From the NCBI GenBank assembly GCA_031277805.1, contig JAITLR010000013.1, forward strand, positions 124,001 to 188,000: a DNA stretch of 64,000 nucleotides, written 5' to 3'. This DNA comes from Comamonas sp. Its GTDB lineage: Bacteria > Pseudomonadota > Gammaproteobacteria > Burkholderiales > Burkholderiaceae_C. Position 1 is the first letter of the stretch. Each line of letters starts with the position of its first letter. This document shows positions 51,038 to 61,172 of the stretch, piece by piece. Position numbers and translations under genes: made by a program. The notes beneath the pieces are model-generated. The model did not search any database. It saw nothing but the letters and a program-made list of their open reading frames with translations, and was not told the DNA's origin.

Positions 51038-52519
51038 TCAACGCAGCTGAAGTCTCAGGCTCCAGGGCGTCTTGCTCCAGGCCATGGCTTCTTCCTCCAG
51101 CAATCTGGCAGATTGAGGGTAGGCCAGCATCCACCCCTGGGGGGTGCTGAGCTTGCATTCCGTACCGGCGCGCTTGAGCTGCAGGCCTGCAATGTCGGGG
51201 TCACGTCTTGTGTGACAAAGCTGCACGGCAATGCGCAAGGCCATCAGGGGCAGGGCCAGTTCTGGCTCTTCGATGGCGTCTTCCAGCTTGCGCAGCTTGC
51301 CTTGATGGCCCAGCACCAGCTGGGTGATGCGCTGGCGCAGCGCAGGTTCCCAGGTGGCCAGCCCGCAGTGTTCGGTGATGTAGGCGCCATGGCGGTGATA
51401 GTTGCTCAGGGCCACGCGCATGCCGACTTCATGCAGTTGCGTTGCAATATGCAAGGCCTGACTGCTGCCTTGCGGTGCATTTTCGGGCTCTATGGCCTGC
51501 CACAGCTGCATGGCGATGCGCTCCACGCGTTGAGCGTGGCCGGTGTCAATGCCGAAGTCCTGCTGCAGAGCCTGGATCTCGGCCAGCTCCTTGTCGGCCG
51601 GTGGTTCATGGTCCAGCAGATCATGTAGCACGCCCTGGCGCAGTGCGCCTTGTGCGACTTCCAGTTCGTTGATATCCAGCAGCTCCACCACGGCCAGCAT
51701 TACGCTGATGCCGCCTGCCACCACGGGGCGGCGGTCTTCCTTAAGGCCGGGAATACGCAGCTTGTCCACATGGCCGATCTCCAGCAACTGGTCGTAGAGA
51801 TGGCGCAGCTTGCGCAAGGTGATGACCTTGCCGTCCATTCCTTGGGCCGTGAGGGCATCGCCCACGGCATTGGCTGTACCCGAGGAGGCATAAGCGCAGT
51901 CCCAGGCGGTGCCGGGGTAGGCGAACCGGGCCTGGCCCAAGGCTTGCTTGGCGGCGGCGACGGCCTGTGCGAAGTTGGATTTGCTCAACGCGCCATCGGC
52001 AAAGAAGCGGTTGCTCCATGACACACTGCCCAGTGCAAACGATGCAAGCTGCAGCGTCTGGCTTTGCTGGCCGATGATGATTTCGGTGGAGCGGCCGCCG
52101 ATGTCGATGACCAGGCGTCGATTCTGGCTGGGTGGCAAAGAGCTGGAGACGCCGCGATAGATCAGACGCGCCTCTTCTTCGCCCGGGATGATGGCAATGG
52201 GAAAGCCAAGCAGTTCGCTGCCGCGGCGCACGAAGTCGTCTGCATTGCAGGCTTCACGCAGGGTCTGTGTCGCTACGGCGCGGACATGGGCCGGTGCAAA
52301 GCCCCTCAGGCGCTCGCCAAAGCGGGCCAGGCATTCCCAGCCGCGCTGCATGGCATCCTGAGACAGCTCGTGGCGGCTGTTGAGGCCGTTGCCCTGGCGC
52401 ACGGTTTCCTTGAGGTATTCCACGCGCTCTATGCGCTGGTGAGAGCCGACACGGCCGATTTCGAGTCGGAAGCTGTTCGAACCTAGATCGACGGCGGCAA
52501 GCAAAGATTCAGGAGCCAT
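51038..52519 (-). CDS. ppx: Exopolyphosphatase (Ppx/GppA family)
   Basis: A 493-residue enzyme of the ASKHA fold that removes phosphate from polyphosphate ends, or converts pppGpp to ppGpp. The first phosphate loop is AAVDLGSNSFRLEIGRV and the second is RLVIDIGGRSTEIIIG. EEEARLIYRG is also conserved. A helical C-terminal HD-like part follows (about 310-493). Ppx and GppA cannot be separated with certainty. The neighbouring ppk1 favours polyphosphate. Divergent from pstS. Confidence 0.9.
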   Translation of the reverse strand: MAPESLLAAVDLGSNSFRLEIGRVGSHQRIERVEYLKETVRQGNGLNSRHELSQDAMQRGWECLARFGERLRGFAPAHVRAVATQTLREACNADDFVRRGSELLGFPIAIIPGEEEARLIYRGVSSSLPPSQNRRLVIDIGGRSTEIIIGQQSQTLQLASFALGSVSWSNRFFADGALSKSNFAQAVAAAKQALGQARFAYPGTAWDCAYASSGTANAVGDALTAQGMDGKVITLRKLRHLYDQLLEIGHVDKLRIPGLKEDRRPVVAGGISVMLAVVELLDINELEVAQGALRQGVLHDLLDHEPPADKELAEIQALQQDFGIDTGHAQRVERIAMQLWQAIEPENAPQGSSQALHIATQLHEVGMRVALSNYHRHGAYITEHCGLATWEPALRQRITQLVLGHQGKLRKLEDAIEEPELALPLMALRIAVQLCHTRRDPDIAGLQLKRAGTECKLSTPQGWMLAYPQSARLLEEEAMAWSKTPWSLRLQLR

Positions 52520-52869
52520 TCAAAAGCTTGTTGGTGTGGTGTTCTTGAAAACAGGCGCGGCCCTGGAGCTGCGCAGCAGGCATGTGAATATGCAACAGCT
52601 GCGTTGTTGCAGGTGTGAGCGTCTGCTTGAAACCTCATGGTGCTCGGGTATTCATCGGGCTCAGGGCCTGCGACAGGGGTAAAAACACAGGGCAAGCCAG
52701 TCTGGAGACCTCATGTGTCAGGAGTATGACGATAAAAAAGTCTCCACAGTTGCCCATTGCATGCGGTTGCTGTCCCTATGCCGACTACCTTTGAAGGGGG
52801 CTTGTTGCCTTGGTGCAGCCCAGAGGAGATAAATCCTCTTGTATGACAACATGAATGACGGAAATGTTT

Positions 52870-52887
52870 ATGTCACGACGCTGTCAT
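52870..52887 (+). promoter_or_regulatory. PHO box upstream of pstS
   Basis: ATGTCAC-GACG-CTGTCAT is an 18-base PhoB box with two 7-base words and a 4-base spacer; the second word is the perfect consensus. It lies 53 bases before the pstS start. The rest of the 420-base ppx-pstS gap shows only scattered TGAC words near 52727 and 52843-52860. Confidence 0.78.
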
Positions 52888-52940
52888 AAATGGTTTTTAC
52901 ATTCCAGTGCATCGAGTCTTTCAACCCCAAAGGTCGTTAC

Positions 52941-53972
52941 ATGAAGTTGTCTCTGATTCACGTTCTGGTTACCGCTGCTCTGTCTGCTGCCGGTATGGCC
53001 CATGCAAGCCAGGAAGCCACAGGTGCTGGTGCGAGTTTCCCCGCTCCTCTGTATTCCAAGTGGGCTGCCGATTACAACAAGGCGACTGGCGTCAAGGTGA
53101 ACTACCAGTCGGTGGGCTCCAGCGCCGGCGTCAAGCAGATCGATGCCAAGACCGTTGACTTCGGTGCCTCCGATGCGCCCCTGAAGGATGACGAGCTGGA
53201 AAAGAAGGGTCTGGTGCAGTTCCCCACCGTGATCGGCGGCATTGTGCCCGTGGTCAACATCAAGGGCGTGGCTCCCGGTCAGCTCAAGCTCAATGGCCAG
53301 GTTCTGGGCGACATCTACCTGGGCAAGATCACCAAGTGGAACGACGCTGCCATCACGGCACTGAACCCCGGTGTGGCTTTGCCTGATGCTGCCATCACCC
53401 CTGTGCGCCGCGCCGATGGCTCGGGCACCACTTTCGGCTTCACCAACTATCTGTCCAAGGTCAACACCGAGTGGAAGGAAAAAGTGGGTGAGGGCACCGC
53501 CGTGAACTGGCCTACGGGTGCGGGCGGCAAGGGCAATGAAGGCGTGGCCGCTTTCGTGGGCCGTCTGCCCAACTCCATCGGTTATGTGGAGTACGCCTAC
53601 GTCAAGCAGAACAAGCTGACATTCACCCAGCTGCAAAACAAGGACGGCAGTTTCGTCTCTCCCGATGACGACACCTTCAAGGCTGCTGCTGCCGGCGCCG
53701 ACTGGGCCAAGAGCTTCTACCAGATTCTGACCAACCAGCCTGGCAAGAGCGCATGGCCCATCACATCGGCCACTTTCATCCTGATGCACAAGACCCAGGA
53801 AAAGCCCGCACAAGCTGCAACCTCGCTGAAGTTCTTCGAGTGGGCCTACAAGAATGGCGACAAGACTGCCGCAGACTTGGACTATGTGCCCATGCCTGAA
53901 TCCGTCAAGAACGCGATCTACAAGTCCTGGGGCCAGATCAAGGACACTTCCGGCAAGGCCGTAGCACAGTAA
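52941..53972 (+). CDS. pstS: Phosphate ABC transporter, substrate-binding protein
   Basis: A 343-residue periplasmic phosphate-binding protein. The signal peptide is residues 1-22 (ending GMAHA). Phosphate-binding residues lie in [36 protein letters not shown] and [15 protein letters not shown]. Start ATG 52941 begins the signal peptide. First gene of the pst-pho operon, with a PHO box upstream and a strong hairpin after it. Confidence 0.97.
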   Translation: MKLSLIHVLVTAALSAAGMAHASQEATGAGASFPAPLYSKWAADYNKATGVKVNYQSVGSSAGVKQIDAKTVDFGASDAPLKDDELEKKGLVQFPTVIGGIVPVVNIKGVAPGQLKLNGQVLGDIYLGKITKWNDAAITALNPGVALPDAAITPVRRADGSGTTFGFTNYLSKVNTEWKEKVGEGTAVNWPTGAGGKGNEGVAAFVGRLPNSIGYVEYAYVKQNKLTFTQLQNKDGSFVSPDDDTFKAAAAGADWAKSFYQILTNQPGKSAWPITSATFILMHKTQEKPAQAATSLKFFEWAYKNGDKTAADLDYVPMPESVKNAIYKSWGQIKDTSGKAVAQ

Positions 53973-53983
53973 GCCATCCGTCG

Positions 53984-54021
53984 CGAGATGCCGAACCGGT
54001 CGGCATCTCGCGGCCTTTTTC
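53984..54021 (+). terminator. Intercistronic terminator between pstS and pstC
   Basis: A perfect 12-bp stem, GCGAGATGCCGA with TCGGCATCTCGC (loop 5), is followed by GGCC and TTTTT. It probably lets most transcripts end after pstS, giving binding protein in excess over the membrane components. Confidence 0.75.
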
Positions 54022-54049
54022 CACCTTCTTGCGAATAAAGGCGCTTCCA

Positions 54050-55078
54050 GTGTCCACTACGTCGCCCTCAAGCTCGCTGGCTGCCATGAACAAACAGCAA
54101 TCCGCTCAGCAGCGTATTCCTTCTCCGCCACGCGCACCGATGATTTCGGGTCGTCTGGCGGATCGTTTATTTGGTGGCTTGGCACGTCTGGCCGCCATGC
54201 TGACGCTGGCGCTGCTGGTGGCCATCATGGTGTCACTGGTCATTGGCGCATGGCCCGCCATTCATGAGTATGGTCTGGGCTTTCTGACCAGCAGCGTCTG
54301 GGACCCTGTCCAGAACCAGTACGGCGGCCTGGTCATGATTTACGGTACGCTGGCCACCTCGGCCATCGCGCTCCTCATTGCAGTGCCCGTGAGCTTCGGC
54401 ATTGCCCTGTTTCTGACGGAACTCTCGCCCGCCTGGCTCAAGCGCCCTCTGGGCACGGCCATCGAATTGCTGGCAGCCGTTCCTTCGATTGTTTACGGTA
54501 TGTGGGGTCTGATGGTGTTCGGCCCTGTGCTGGCGACCTATGTGCAGCAACCACTGCAGAGCCTGCTTTCCGGTGTGCCATATCTGGGTGCTTTCGTGTC
54601 CGGCCCACCCGTCGGCATCGGCATTCTGTCGGCCGGCATCATTCTGGCCATCATGATCATCCCCTTCATCGCTTCGGTGATGCGCGATGTGTTTGAAGTC
54701 ACTCCGGCCCTGCTCAAGGAGTCGGCCTACGGCCTGGGGTCCACCACCTGGGAAGTGGTCTGGAAAGTCGTGCTGCCTTATACCAAGACCGGCGTGCTGG
54801 GCGGCGTCATGCTGGGCCTGGGCCGCGCCCTGGGCGAGACCATGGCCGTGACCTTCGTGATCGGCAATATGAATCAGCTCAACTCCCTGTCGGTGTTCGA
54901 GGCTGCCAACAGCATCACTTCGGCGCTGGCCAATGAATTCGCCGAAGCGGGCGAAGGTCTGCATCAGGCATCGTTGATCTATCTGGGCCTGGTTTTGTTC
55001 TTCATTACCTTTGTGGTGCTGGCGCTGTCCAAGCTGCTGCTCAACCGCCTGCAAAAGAATGAGGGAGCACGTTCATGA
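54050..55078 (+). CDS. pstC: Phosphate ABC transporter permease PstC
   Basis: A 342-residue inner-membrane permease with six membrane helices, the first at about residues 45-70 ([17 protein letters not shown]). The ABC-coupling EAA-type loop is seen in [23 protein letters not shown]. The start is uncertain: GTG 54050 with AAAGG upstream, or ATG 54086. It overlaps pstA by four bases. Confidence 0.94.
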   Translation: MSTTSPSSSLAAMNKQQSAQQRIPSPPRAPMISGRLADRLFGGLARLAAMLTLALLVAIMVSLVIGAWPAIHEYGLGFLTSSVWDPVQNQYGGLVMIYGTLATSAIALLIAVPVSFGIALFLTELSPAWLKRPLGTAIELLAAVPSIVYGMWGLMVFGPVLATYVQQPLQSLLSGVPYLGAFVSGPPVGIGILSAGIILAIMIIPFIASVMRDVFEVTPALLKESAYGLGSTTWEVVWKVVLPYTKTGVLGGVMLGLGRALGETMAVTFVIGNMNQLNSLSVFEAANSITSALANEFAEAGEGLHQASLIYLGLVLFFITFVVLALSKLLLNRLQKNEGARS

Positions 55079-55959
55079 GCTCGACTTCCACCAAAATGCT
55101 CAATGCCGCCGATCTGGCTGCGGTTCGTCAGGCCAAGTACGACAGGCGCAAGCGCTTGAATCAGGTCGCGCTGGCCCTGTCCATGGGAGCCATGCTGTTT
55201 GGCGTGTTCTGGCTGATCTGGATTCTCTGGGAAACCATCCGCCTGGGTGTGGGCGGCATGAGCCTGGCCCTGTTCTCGCAGATGACACCGCCACCCAATG
55301 AGGAGGGGGGTATTGCCAATGCCATCTTCGGCTCGCTGATGATGGTGGCGTTGGCCACTTTCGTCGGCACGCCCATCGGCGTCATGGCAGGCGTCTATCT
55401 GGCCGAGTACGACAAAAAGGGCTGGCTGGCCAGCGCGACGCGCTTTGTCAATGACATCCTGCTGTCTGCGCCTTCCATCGTCATCGGCCTGTTTGTCTAC
55501 ACCGTGGTCGTGGTGCGCTTCAAGAGTTTCTCCGGCATGGCCGGTGTGGTGGCACTGGCGCTGATCGTGATCCCCGTGGTCATCCGCACTACCGAGAACA
55601 TGCTGGTGCTGGTGCCTGCCAGCCTGCGCGAAGCCGCCTATGCCTTGGGTACGCCCAAGTGGAAGGTCATCATCATGGTGACACTGCGAGCGGCCCGCGC
55701 CGGTGTGATTACCGGTGTGCTGCTGGCGGTGGCCCGTATCGCTGGCGAGACGGCCCCGCTGCTGTTTACCGCGCTGAACAACCAGTTCTGGAATGCGGAC
55801 ATGAGCAAGCCCATGGCCAGCCTGCCCGTGACCATCTTCAAATTTGCGATGAGCCCCTATGAGAACTGGCAGCACCTGGCATGGGCCGGTGTGTTCCTGA
55901 TCACGGTGGCTGTGCTGGGCCTGAATATCCTGGCGCGTATCATCACTCGCCAAAAATAA
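55075..55959 (+). CDS. pstA: Phosphate ABC transporter permease PstA
   Basis: A 294-residue permease partner of PstC, with six membrane helices. The EAA-type loop is [29 protein letters not shown] and [15 protein letters not shown] are conserved in PstA. It starts within the last codons of pstC (ATGA overlap), so the two are translationally coupled. pstB follows 16 bases later. Confidence 0.95.
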   Translation: MSSTSTKMLNAADLAAVRQAKYDRRKRLNQVALALSMGAMLFGVFWLIWILWETIRLGVGGMSLALFSQMTPPPNEEGGIANAIFGSLMMVALATFVGTPIGVMAGVYLAEYDKKGWLASATRFVNDILLSAPSIVIGLFVYTVVVVRFKSFSGMAGVVALALIVIPVVIRTTENMLVLVPASLREAAYALGTPKWKVIIMVTLRAARAGVITGVLLAVARIAGETAPLLFTALNNQFWNADMSKPMASLPVTIFKFAMSPYENWQHLAWAGVFLITVAVLGLNILARIITRQK

Positions 55960-55975
55960 TTCGAGAGTGCAAGAC

Positions 55976-56752
55976 ATGACTGCAACTTCTGTTTCCGCCA
56001 ACTCCAAGCTGTCCGTACGCGACCTGAACTTCTATTACGGCAAGTTCCATGCGCTCAAGAACATCAACCTGGACATTCCCGAAAAAAAGGTCACTGCCTT
56101 CATTGGCCCTTCGGGCTGCGGCAAGTCCACCTTGCTGCGCACCTTCAACCGCATGTTCGAGCTGTACCCCGAGCAGCGTGCAGAAGGCCAGATTCTTCTG
56201 GACGGCGAAAACCTGCTTACCAGCAAGCAGGACGTGGCGCTGATCCGCGCCAAGGTCGGCATGGTGTTCCAGAAGCCCACGCCGTTTCCCATGTCGATCT
56301 ATGACAACATCGCCTTCGGCGTGAAGCTGTTTGAAAACCTCAACGCTTCCGACATGGATGACCGTGTGGAATGGGCGCTGCGCAAGGCCGCGCTGTGGAA
56401 TGAAGTCAAGGACAAGCTCAACCAGACGGGATCCGGTCTGTCGGGCGGTCAACAGCAACGCCTGTGCATTGCCCGCGGCATTGCCATCAAGCCCGAAGTG
56501 CTGCTGCTGGATGAGCCCTGCTCGGCGCTGGATCCGATCTCGACCTCCAAGATCGAAGAGCTGATTGCCGAGCTCAAGGACGAATACACCGTGGTCATCG
56601 TGACCCACAACATGCAGCAGGCAGCACGCTGCAGCGACTACACGGCCTATATGTACCTGGGCGATCTGGTGGAGTTCGGCGAAACGGAAAAGATGTTCTT
56701 CAAGCCAGAGCGCAAGGAAACCGAAGACTACATCACAGGTAGGTTTGGCTAA
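55976..56752 (+). CDS. pstB: Phosphate ABC transporter ATP-binding protein
   Basis: A 258-residue ATPase powering PstCA. Walker A is GPSGCGKST, the Q-loop region is [17 protein letters not shown], the ABC signature is LSGGQQQRL, Walker B is [13 protein letters not shown], and the H-loop is [10 protein letters not shown]. Start ATG 55976 is preferred over an in-frame GTG nine bases upstream because it has GAGAG at a better distance. With PhoU it also signals phosphate status to PhoR. Confidence 0.96.
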   Translation: MTATSVSANSKLSVRDLNFYYGKFHALKNINLDIPEKKVTAFIGPSGCGKSTLLRTFNRMFELYPEQRAEGQILLDGENLLTSKQDVALIRAKVGMVFQKPTPFPMSIYDNIAFGVKLFENLNASDMDDRVEWALRKAALWNEVKDKLNQTGSGLSGGQQQRLCIARGIAIKPEVLLLDEPCSALDPISTSKIEELIAELKDEYTVVIVTHNMQQAARCSDYTAYMYLGDLVEFGETEKMFFKPERKETEDYITGRFG

Positions 56753-56763
56753 TCGGTGAAGCT

Positions 56764-56815
56764 CTTGAATTGATAGCTTCTTGCGCTTGATAGACGGGTG
56801 CTAGAGGCCATTTTC
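56764..56815. repeat. TAGC-type intergenic repeat between pstB and phoU
   Basis: AATTGATAGCTTCTTGCGC is followed by TTGATAGACGGGTGCTAG and AGGCCATTTT. This order (GATAGC, CTTGCGCTTGAT, GTGCTAGAGGC) is the clearest copy of the class in the window. Confidence 0.65.
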
Positions 56816-56834
56816 ATTAAAGAATGAAACGCAT

Positions 56835-57536
56835 ATGACAGAAAAACATCTCTCCAGCCAGTTCGACGCCGAACTCAACCGTGTCTCAGCCCGTGTGATG
56901 GAGTTGGGCGGTCTGGTTGAATCGCAGATTCGCAATGCCGTCTACGCCCTGACCAGCTTCAGCCGCGAAGCGGGTGACCAGGTGATTGCGACGGAAAGCC
57001 GTGTCAACGCCATGGAAGTGGAGATCGACCATGAGCTCTCGTCCATCATTGCCCGCCGCCAGCCCACGGCGCGCGATCTGCGCCTGCTGATTGCGTTTTC
57101 CAAGGCCACGGCCAATCTGGAACGCATGGGTGACGAGGCCTGCAAGATGGCCCGCATGGTCAAGTCCATCATCGAAAGCGGTGCTGCGCGCTCCCTGCCC
57201 AGCGGCGAACTGCGTGTGGCGGCCGAGATGGCATCCGACCTGCTGCGCAAGACCCTGGATGCGTTTGCCCGCCTCGATACCAAGGCCGCAGTCGCCATCC
57301 TCAAGGAAGACGACCTGATCGACGACGAGTTTGACGGCTTTGTGCGTAAGCTCATCACCTACATGATGGAAGATCCGCGCACGATTTCGGCCAGCCTGGA
57401 CTTGTTATTCTTGGCCAAGGCGATCGAGCGTATCGGTGACCACTCCAAGAACGTGGCCGAGCTGATCATCTACCTTGTCGAAGGCAAGGATGTGCGCCAT
57501 CAGACCATGGCGGAAATCGAATCTGCATTGCAGTAA
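56835..57536 (+). CDS. phoU: Phosphate signalling protein PhoU
   Basis: A 233-residue all-helical protein with two PhoU domains (about 10-100 and 115-210). The metal-cluster motifs fit IDHELSSIIARRQP, ERMGDEACKMARM and RIGDHSKNVAELIIYLVEG. It acts between PstB and PhoR to keep the Pho regulon off when phosphate is plentiful. A TAGC repeat separates it from pstB; phoB follows after 18 bases. Confidence 0.96.
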   Translation: MTEKHLSSQFDAELNRVSARVMELGGLVESQIRNAVYALTSFSREAGDQVIATESRVNAMEVEIDHELSSIIARRQPTARDLRLLIAFSKATANLERMGDEACKMARMVKSIIESGAARSLPSGELRVAAEMASDLLRKTLDAFARLDTKAAVAILKEDDLIDDEFDGFVRKLITYMMEDPRTISASLDLLFLAKAIERIGDHSKNVAELIIYLVEGKDVRHQTMAEIESALQ

Positions 57537-57554
57537 GCAGGAGGAATTCAAGGG

Positions 57555-58250
57555 ATGAAGAAGATGCCCATGGTCCTCATCGTGGAGGACGAACCCGCGA
57601 TTGCTGAGCTGATTGCGGTCAATTTGAGGCATAACGGCTTCCAGCCCGTCTGGGCGGAAGACGGTGTTTCCGCGCAACGCGAGCTGGATGCGGTGCTGCC
57701 GGAAGTGATATTGCTGGACTGGATGTTGCCGGGCGCCAGCGGTCTGTCTCTGGCGCGCAAATGGCGTGCCGATAGCCGCACCAAAGGCGTGCCCATTCTG
57801 ATGCTGACCGCGCGTGGTGATGAACCCGACAAGGTGGCGGGTCTGGACGCTGGCGCGGATGACTACATCACCAAGCCGTTTTCCACGCAGGAATTGCTGG
57901 CCCGCATTCGCGCCGTGCTGCGCCGCCGTGCCCCCGAGCAGATGCAGGACAAGGTCAGCATTGGCGAGCTGGTGCTGGACGCCGCAGCCCATCGCGTAAG
58001 CTGGCAGGGCGATCTGCTCAAGATCGGCCCAACGGAGTTCAAGCTGCTCAACTATCTGATGAAGCACCCGGAACGTGTACACAGCCGAGCCCAGTTGCTG
58101 GACAAGGTCTGGGGCGACCATGTGTTTATCGAGGAGCGCACGGTCGATGTGCATGTCAAACGCCTGCGCGAATCGCTGGGTGTGGCTGGCACCTTGATCG
58201 AGACTGTGCGCGGCGCAGGTTATCGCTTCAGTGCACAGGCTCTGGCCTGA
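57555..58250 (+). CDS. phoB: Phosphate regulon response regulator PhoB
   Basis: A 231-residue OmpR-type regulator. The receiver domain (1-122) has the acidic pocket Glu11-Asp12, phospho-acceptor Asp55 in LLDWMLPG, Thr85 and Lys107 (YITKPFS). The winged-helix DNA-binding domain (about 130-228) shows TEFKLLNYLMKHPERVHSR and VDVHVKRLRESL. It should bind the PHO boxes found upstream of pstS and ppk1. A 76-bp repeat separates it from phoR. Confidence 0.96.
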   Translation: MKKMPMVLIVEDEPAIAELIAVNLRHNGFQPVWAEDGVSAQRELDAVLPEVILLDWMLPGASGLSLARKWRADSRTKGVPILMLTARGDEPDKVAGLDAGADDYITKPFSTQELLARIRAVLRRRAPEQMQDKVSIGELVLDAAAHRVSWQGDLLKIGPTEFKLLNYLMKHPERVHSRAQLLDKVWGDHVFIEERTVDVHVKRLRESLGVAGTLIETVRGAGYRFSAQALA

Positions 58251-58260
58251 GCCTTATCAC

Positions 58261-58336
58261 GGCTTGCGCAAATCGGGCTCAGGCAAACGCCTTGCCCCAA
58301 GGCAACAGCCTTGACACATTCTTGTTTGCGCAAGTC
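58261..58336 (+). repeat. 76-bp palindromic repeat, copy C, between phoB and phoR
   Basis: It begins GGCTTGCGCAAATCGGG and ends TCTTGTTTGCGCAAGTC. Compared with copies A and B, the second base of the left end and the paired positions (A-T to G-C) differ, and the apical stem is TTGCC/GGCAA. It starts ten bases after the phoB stop codon. Confidence 0.82.
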
Positions 58337-58403
58337 CTCATGAACTGCCACGGCCCGATCACCACAGATCGGGCCTCCGTAAAAATCACAAGAGAACATC
58401 AAT

Positions 58404-59807
58404 ATGGGGTGGCGTGGATTTCGGTTACTGGCCTCTCAGATCGCTGCGGCACTGGTGGCTTGGCTGGTTTGGAGTTACGGGGTTCAACCGCAGGCCAGTG
58501 CTGTCCAGCAATGCCTGGCAGCTTTGGTTGGCGCACTGATGGGCGGCTGGATCTGGTGGTTGGTGGACAGCTGGAACGGTGCGCGTCTGCTCGACTGGCT
58601 GCGTCAGTCCAGTCTTGGCGAAGCCCCCAATCTGTCGGGCATCTGGGGTGAGGCCAGCATACGCATGCGCCGCTGGATTCGCCAGACCGTGCAGCAGGCC
58701 CAGCAGGGGGATCAGCGCCTCAGCGATATTCTTTCCGCACTTCAGGCCAGTCCCAATGGCGTGGTCCTGCTGGATGCCCAGGGGCGCATCGAGTGGTGCA
58801 ACCAGATCGCGGCGCGTCAGTTCGGTTTTGATGCGCATCGCGATGTGATGCAAAGCATTGGCAATCTGCTGCGAGACCCTCAGTTCAGCGCATATTTTGC
58901 GGCGCAGGATTTCACCCGGGATCTGGTGATGCAGGGGCGCGAAAGCACGCCGTCGCGGCCCGTCAAGCTGTCGGTACAGCTGTATGGCTACGGCGAGGGG
59001 CGCAAGCTTTTGCTGGCCCGCGATGTGACGGCCGTGGAGCAGGCTGAGGCCATGCGCCGTGATTTTGTGGCCAATGTCTCGCACGAGATCCGCACGCCGT
59101 TGACCGTGCTGGCGGGTTTTGTGGAGACCTTGCAGAACCTGCCTCTGGATGCCGATGAGCGCAAACGCTATCTGGAGCTGATGTCCCAGCAGGCCGAGCG
59201 CATGCAGCATCTGGTGGAAGATCTGCTGACCTTGTCCCGGCTGGAGGGCAGTCCGCCACCGAGCAGCAATGACTGGATGTCGGTGGCCCAACTGCTCAAG
59301 CGCTGCGAGAACGAGGCGCGCGGTCTGTCCGCCACTCTGACGCGAAAACAGAATCGTCCCCATGTACTGAATTTCCCCGACGATGCCGTGCTGGCGCAGG
59401 CCGGTGATATCGCTGGAGCGAGTGCAGAGCTGCACAGCGCATTCTCCAATCTGCTGGGCAACGCCATGCGTTACACGCCAGCGGGTGGGCGCATCGATGT
59501 GAGCTGGGAGCAGCTTGCCGATGGCTCGGCACGCTTTGCAGTCAAGGATTCGGGGCCGGGCATTGACTCCAAGCATGTGGCACGCCTGACGGAGCGTTTT
59601 TACCGTGTGGATCGCAGCCGCTCCCGCGATACGGGGGGCACAGGGCTGGGGCTGGCCATCGTCAAGCATGTGTTGCAGCGCCATGGCGCCGTGCTCAGCA
59701 TTGTGAGCGAGCAGGGGCATGGTTCAGAGTTTGCAGTGACTTTCCCGGCCAGCCGTGTGCGAGCGGCGACGGGGACAGCTCAGCTGGCGTCGGTTGTGCA
59801 AAGCTGA
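58404..59807 (+). CDS. phoR: Phosphate regulon sensor histidine kinase PhoR
   Basis: A 467-residue membrane histidine kinase. Two N-terminal hydrophobic segments (about 7-24 and 32-52) anchor it without a large periplasmic domain. A PAS domain (about 105-205) follows. The HisKA phospho-acceptor is His227 in VSHEIRTPL. The ATPase domain has the N box NLLGNAMRYTP, G1 DSGPGI and G2 GTGLGLAIVKH. This layout matches PhoR, which senses Pst/PhoU rather than external phosphate. Confidence 0.95.
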   Translation: MGWRGFRLLASQIAAALVAWLVWSYGVQPQASAVQQCLAALVGALMGGWIWWLVDSWNGARLLDWLRQSSLGEAPNLSGIWGEASIRMRRWIRQTVQQAQQGDQRLSDILSALQASPNGVVLLDAQGRIEWCNQIAARQFGFDAHRDVMQSIGNLLRDPQFSAYFAAQDFTRDLVMQGRESTPSRPVKLSVQLYGYGEGRKLLLARDVTAVEQAEAMRRDFVANVSHEIRTPLTVLAGFVETLQNLPLDADERKRYLELMSQQAERMQHLVEDLLTLSRLEGSPPPSSNDWMSVAQLLKRCENEARGLSATLTRKQNRPHVLNFPDDAVLAQAGDIAGASAELHSAFSNLLGNAMRYTPAGGRIDVSWEQLADGSARFAVKDSGPGIDSKHVARLTERFYRVDRSRSRDTGGTGLGLAIVKHVLQRHGAVLSIVSEQGHGSEFAVTFPASRVRAATGTAQLASVVQS

Positions 59808-59813
59808 GGTGCG

Positions 59814-61172
59814 CTAGGCCTGCGCGGGTGCAGGCCTGATGACTCTGAACAAAATTGCGCTGAAGGCCGCTGCTGTCAAAAACAGGGCCGCAGTGCTACA
59901 GGCCCAGAATGGCATGGGTGTAGCCTGCCAGCTCTGCCACGAGGCCGGGGCCAGCCATTCATAGGCCATCCAGTAACCAAGGCCCAGGCCGCAGCCCCAT
60001 AGCAGCACGCAATAAATGAGCAGCGGAGCCACCGTGACGCGATAACTGCGCAGCACAAAGATGCAGTAGGTCTGTACCGAATCCGCCATATGGTAGGCCG
60101 TCACGCAGATTAGCAGCCAGGATGTCAAGGCCTGTACCTGAGGGGAGTCGGTATAGATATCGGCAATCAGACTGCGTGCAATGAAAAGTGTAGCTGCAAC
60201 CGAAGTTCCCATAAGGGCTGAGAGCTTGAAACACTGTTGAATCAGCTGCCGAGCCTGGGCTTCGTCGCCAGCACCGCGCCAGTAGCTGACGCGGGCGCTT
60301 GCAGCAATGGCCAGGGACAGAGGGAACATATAGCCAATGGCGGCAAGATTGGCGGCAATCTGGTGGCTGGCCGAAGACAGTGAGCCCTGGCGTGCAACAT
60401 ACAGCGCCATCAGGGTAAAGGAGGTGACTTCCACCAGAATGGCCAGGCCTGCGGGAATGCCCAGCCGACAAAAATGGGTCAGCATCCGGATGTCAGGCGG
60501 CTCCATCCGGGTCCATAAGGCCAGAGGCGCATAGAAATTCTGGGTACGGATCAGCCACAGGCCCACGCCAAACATGGTGTAGTTGACGGTCAGGGTAGCC
60601 AGGGCGCAGCCCACGGCACCCATGGGGCTCAGACCCAGGCCTCCGAAAGTGAACCAGACGGACAGCGGTATTTTGATGAGCAGGGAGCTCAACTGCAGCC
60701 AGGTCACCAGCTTGGGGTGGCCCAGGGCCTGGTTGAGCGCGCTGTAGATGCGAAACAGCAGGGCTGGAGGCAAACCCCAGGCCAGCACACCCAGGTAGCG
60801 CTTCACTTCGAGCTGCATGGCTTCGGGCACATGGGTCCAGCGCAACAGGGCATCGGGCATCAGCAGGACCGACATGCCCAGCAGACAGGCCAGCAGGCAC
60901 AGATACATGGACTGGCGCAGTGAGTGTCCTATAGCCTGCGCCTGACCCGCGCCGCGTTGTTCTGACCAAAGTGGAAGCAGGGCCTGGAAAATGCCCATCA
61001 GCGAGGCATAGACACTGACAAAAATGGCCGATCCGACGGACAGGGCGGCCACGGCCTCTTCGGAGTAGCGGCTGGCAACAATGGTGTCTGTCGTGCCAAA
61101 GGCCATTACAGCCAGCTGGCCTGCCAGCACCGTGACGGCATGGCGGCTGATATACCGAAGCTCGCCTTTCAT
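59814..61172 (-). CDS. MATE family efflux transporter
   Basis: A 452-residue inner-membrane antiporter with about 12 membrane helices in two MatE halves. Typical features are QLAVMAFGTTDTIVASRYSE near the start, GLGLSPMGAVGCALATL in the middle and SHQIAANLAAIGYMFPLS in the second half. It exports cationic or toxic compounds driven by Na+ or H+; the substrate is unknown. Its start overlaps the upstream membrane glycosyltransferase by four bases, so they are coupled, which might mean a lipid-linked or glycosylated cargo. That link is inference. Confidence 0.85.
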   Translation of the reverse strand: MKGELRYISRHAVTVLAGQLAVMAFGTTDTIVASRYSEEAVAALSVGSAIFVSVYASLMGIFQALLPLWSEQRGAGQAQAIGHSLRQSMYLCLLACLLGMSVLLMPDALLRWTHVPEAMQLEVKRYLGVLAWGLPPALLFRIYSALNQALGHPKLVTWLQLSSLLIKIPLSVWFTFGGLGLSPMGAVGCALATLTVNYTMFGVGLWLIRTQNFYAPLALWTRMEPPDIRMLTHFCRLGIPAGLAILVEVTSFTLMALYVARQGSLSSASHQIAANLAAIGYMFPLSLAIAASARVSYWRGAGDEAQARQLIQQCFKLSALMGTSVAATLFIARSLIADIYTDSPQVQALTSWLLICVTAYHMADSVQTYCIFVLRSYRVTVAPLLIYCVLLWGCGLGLGYWMAYEWLAPASWQSWQATPMPFWACSTAALFLTAAAFSAILFRVIRPAPAQA

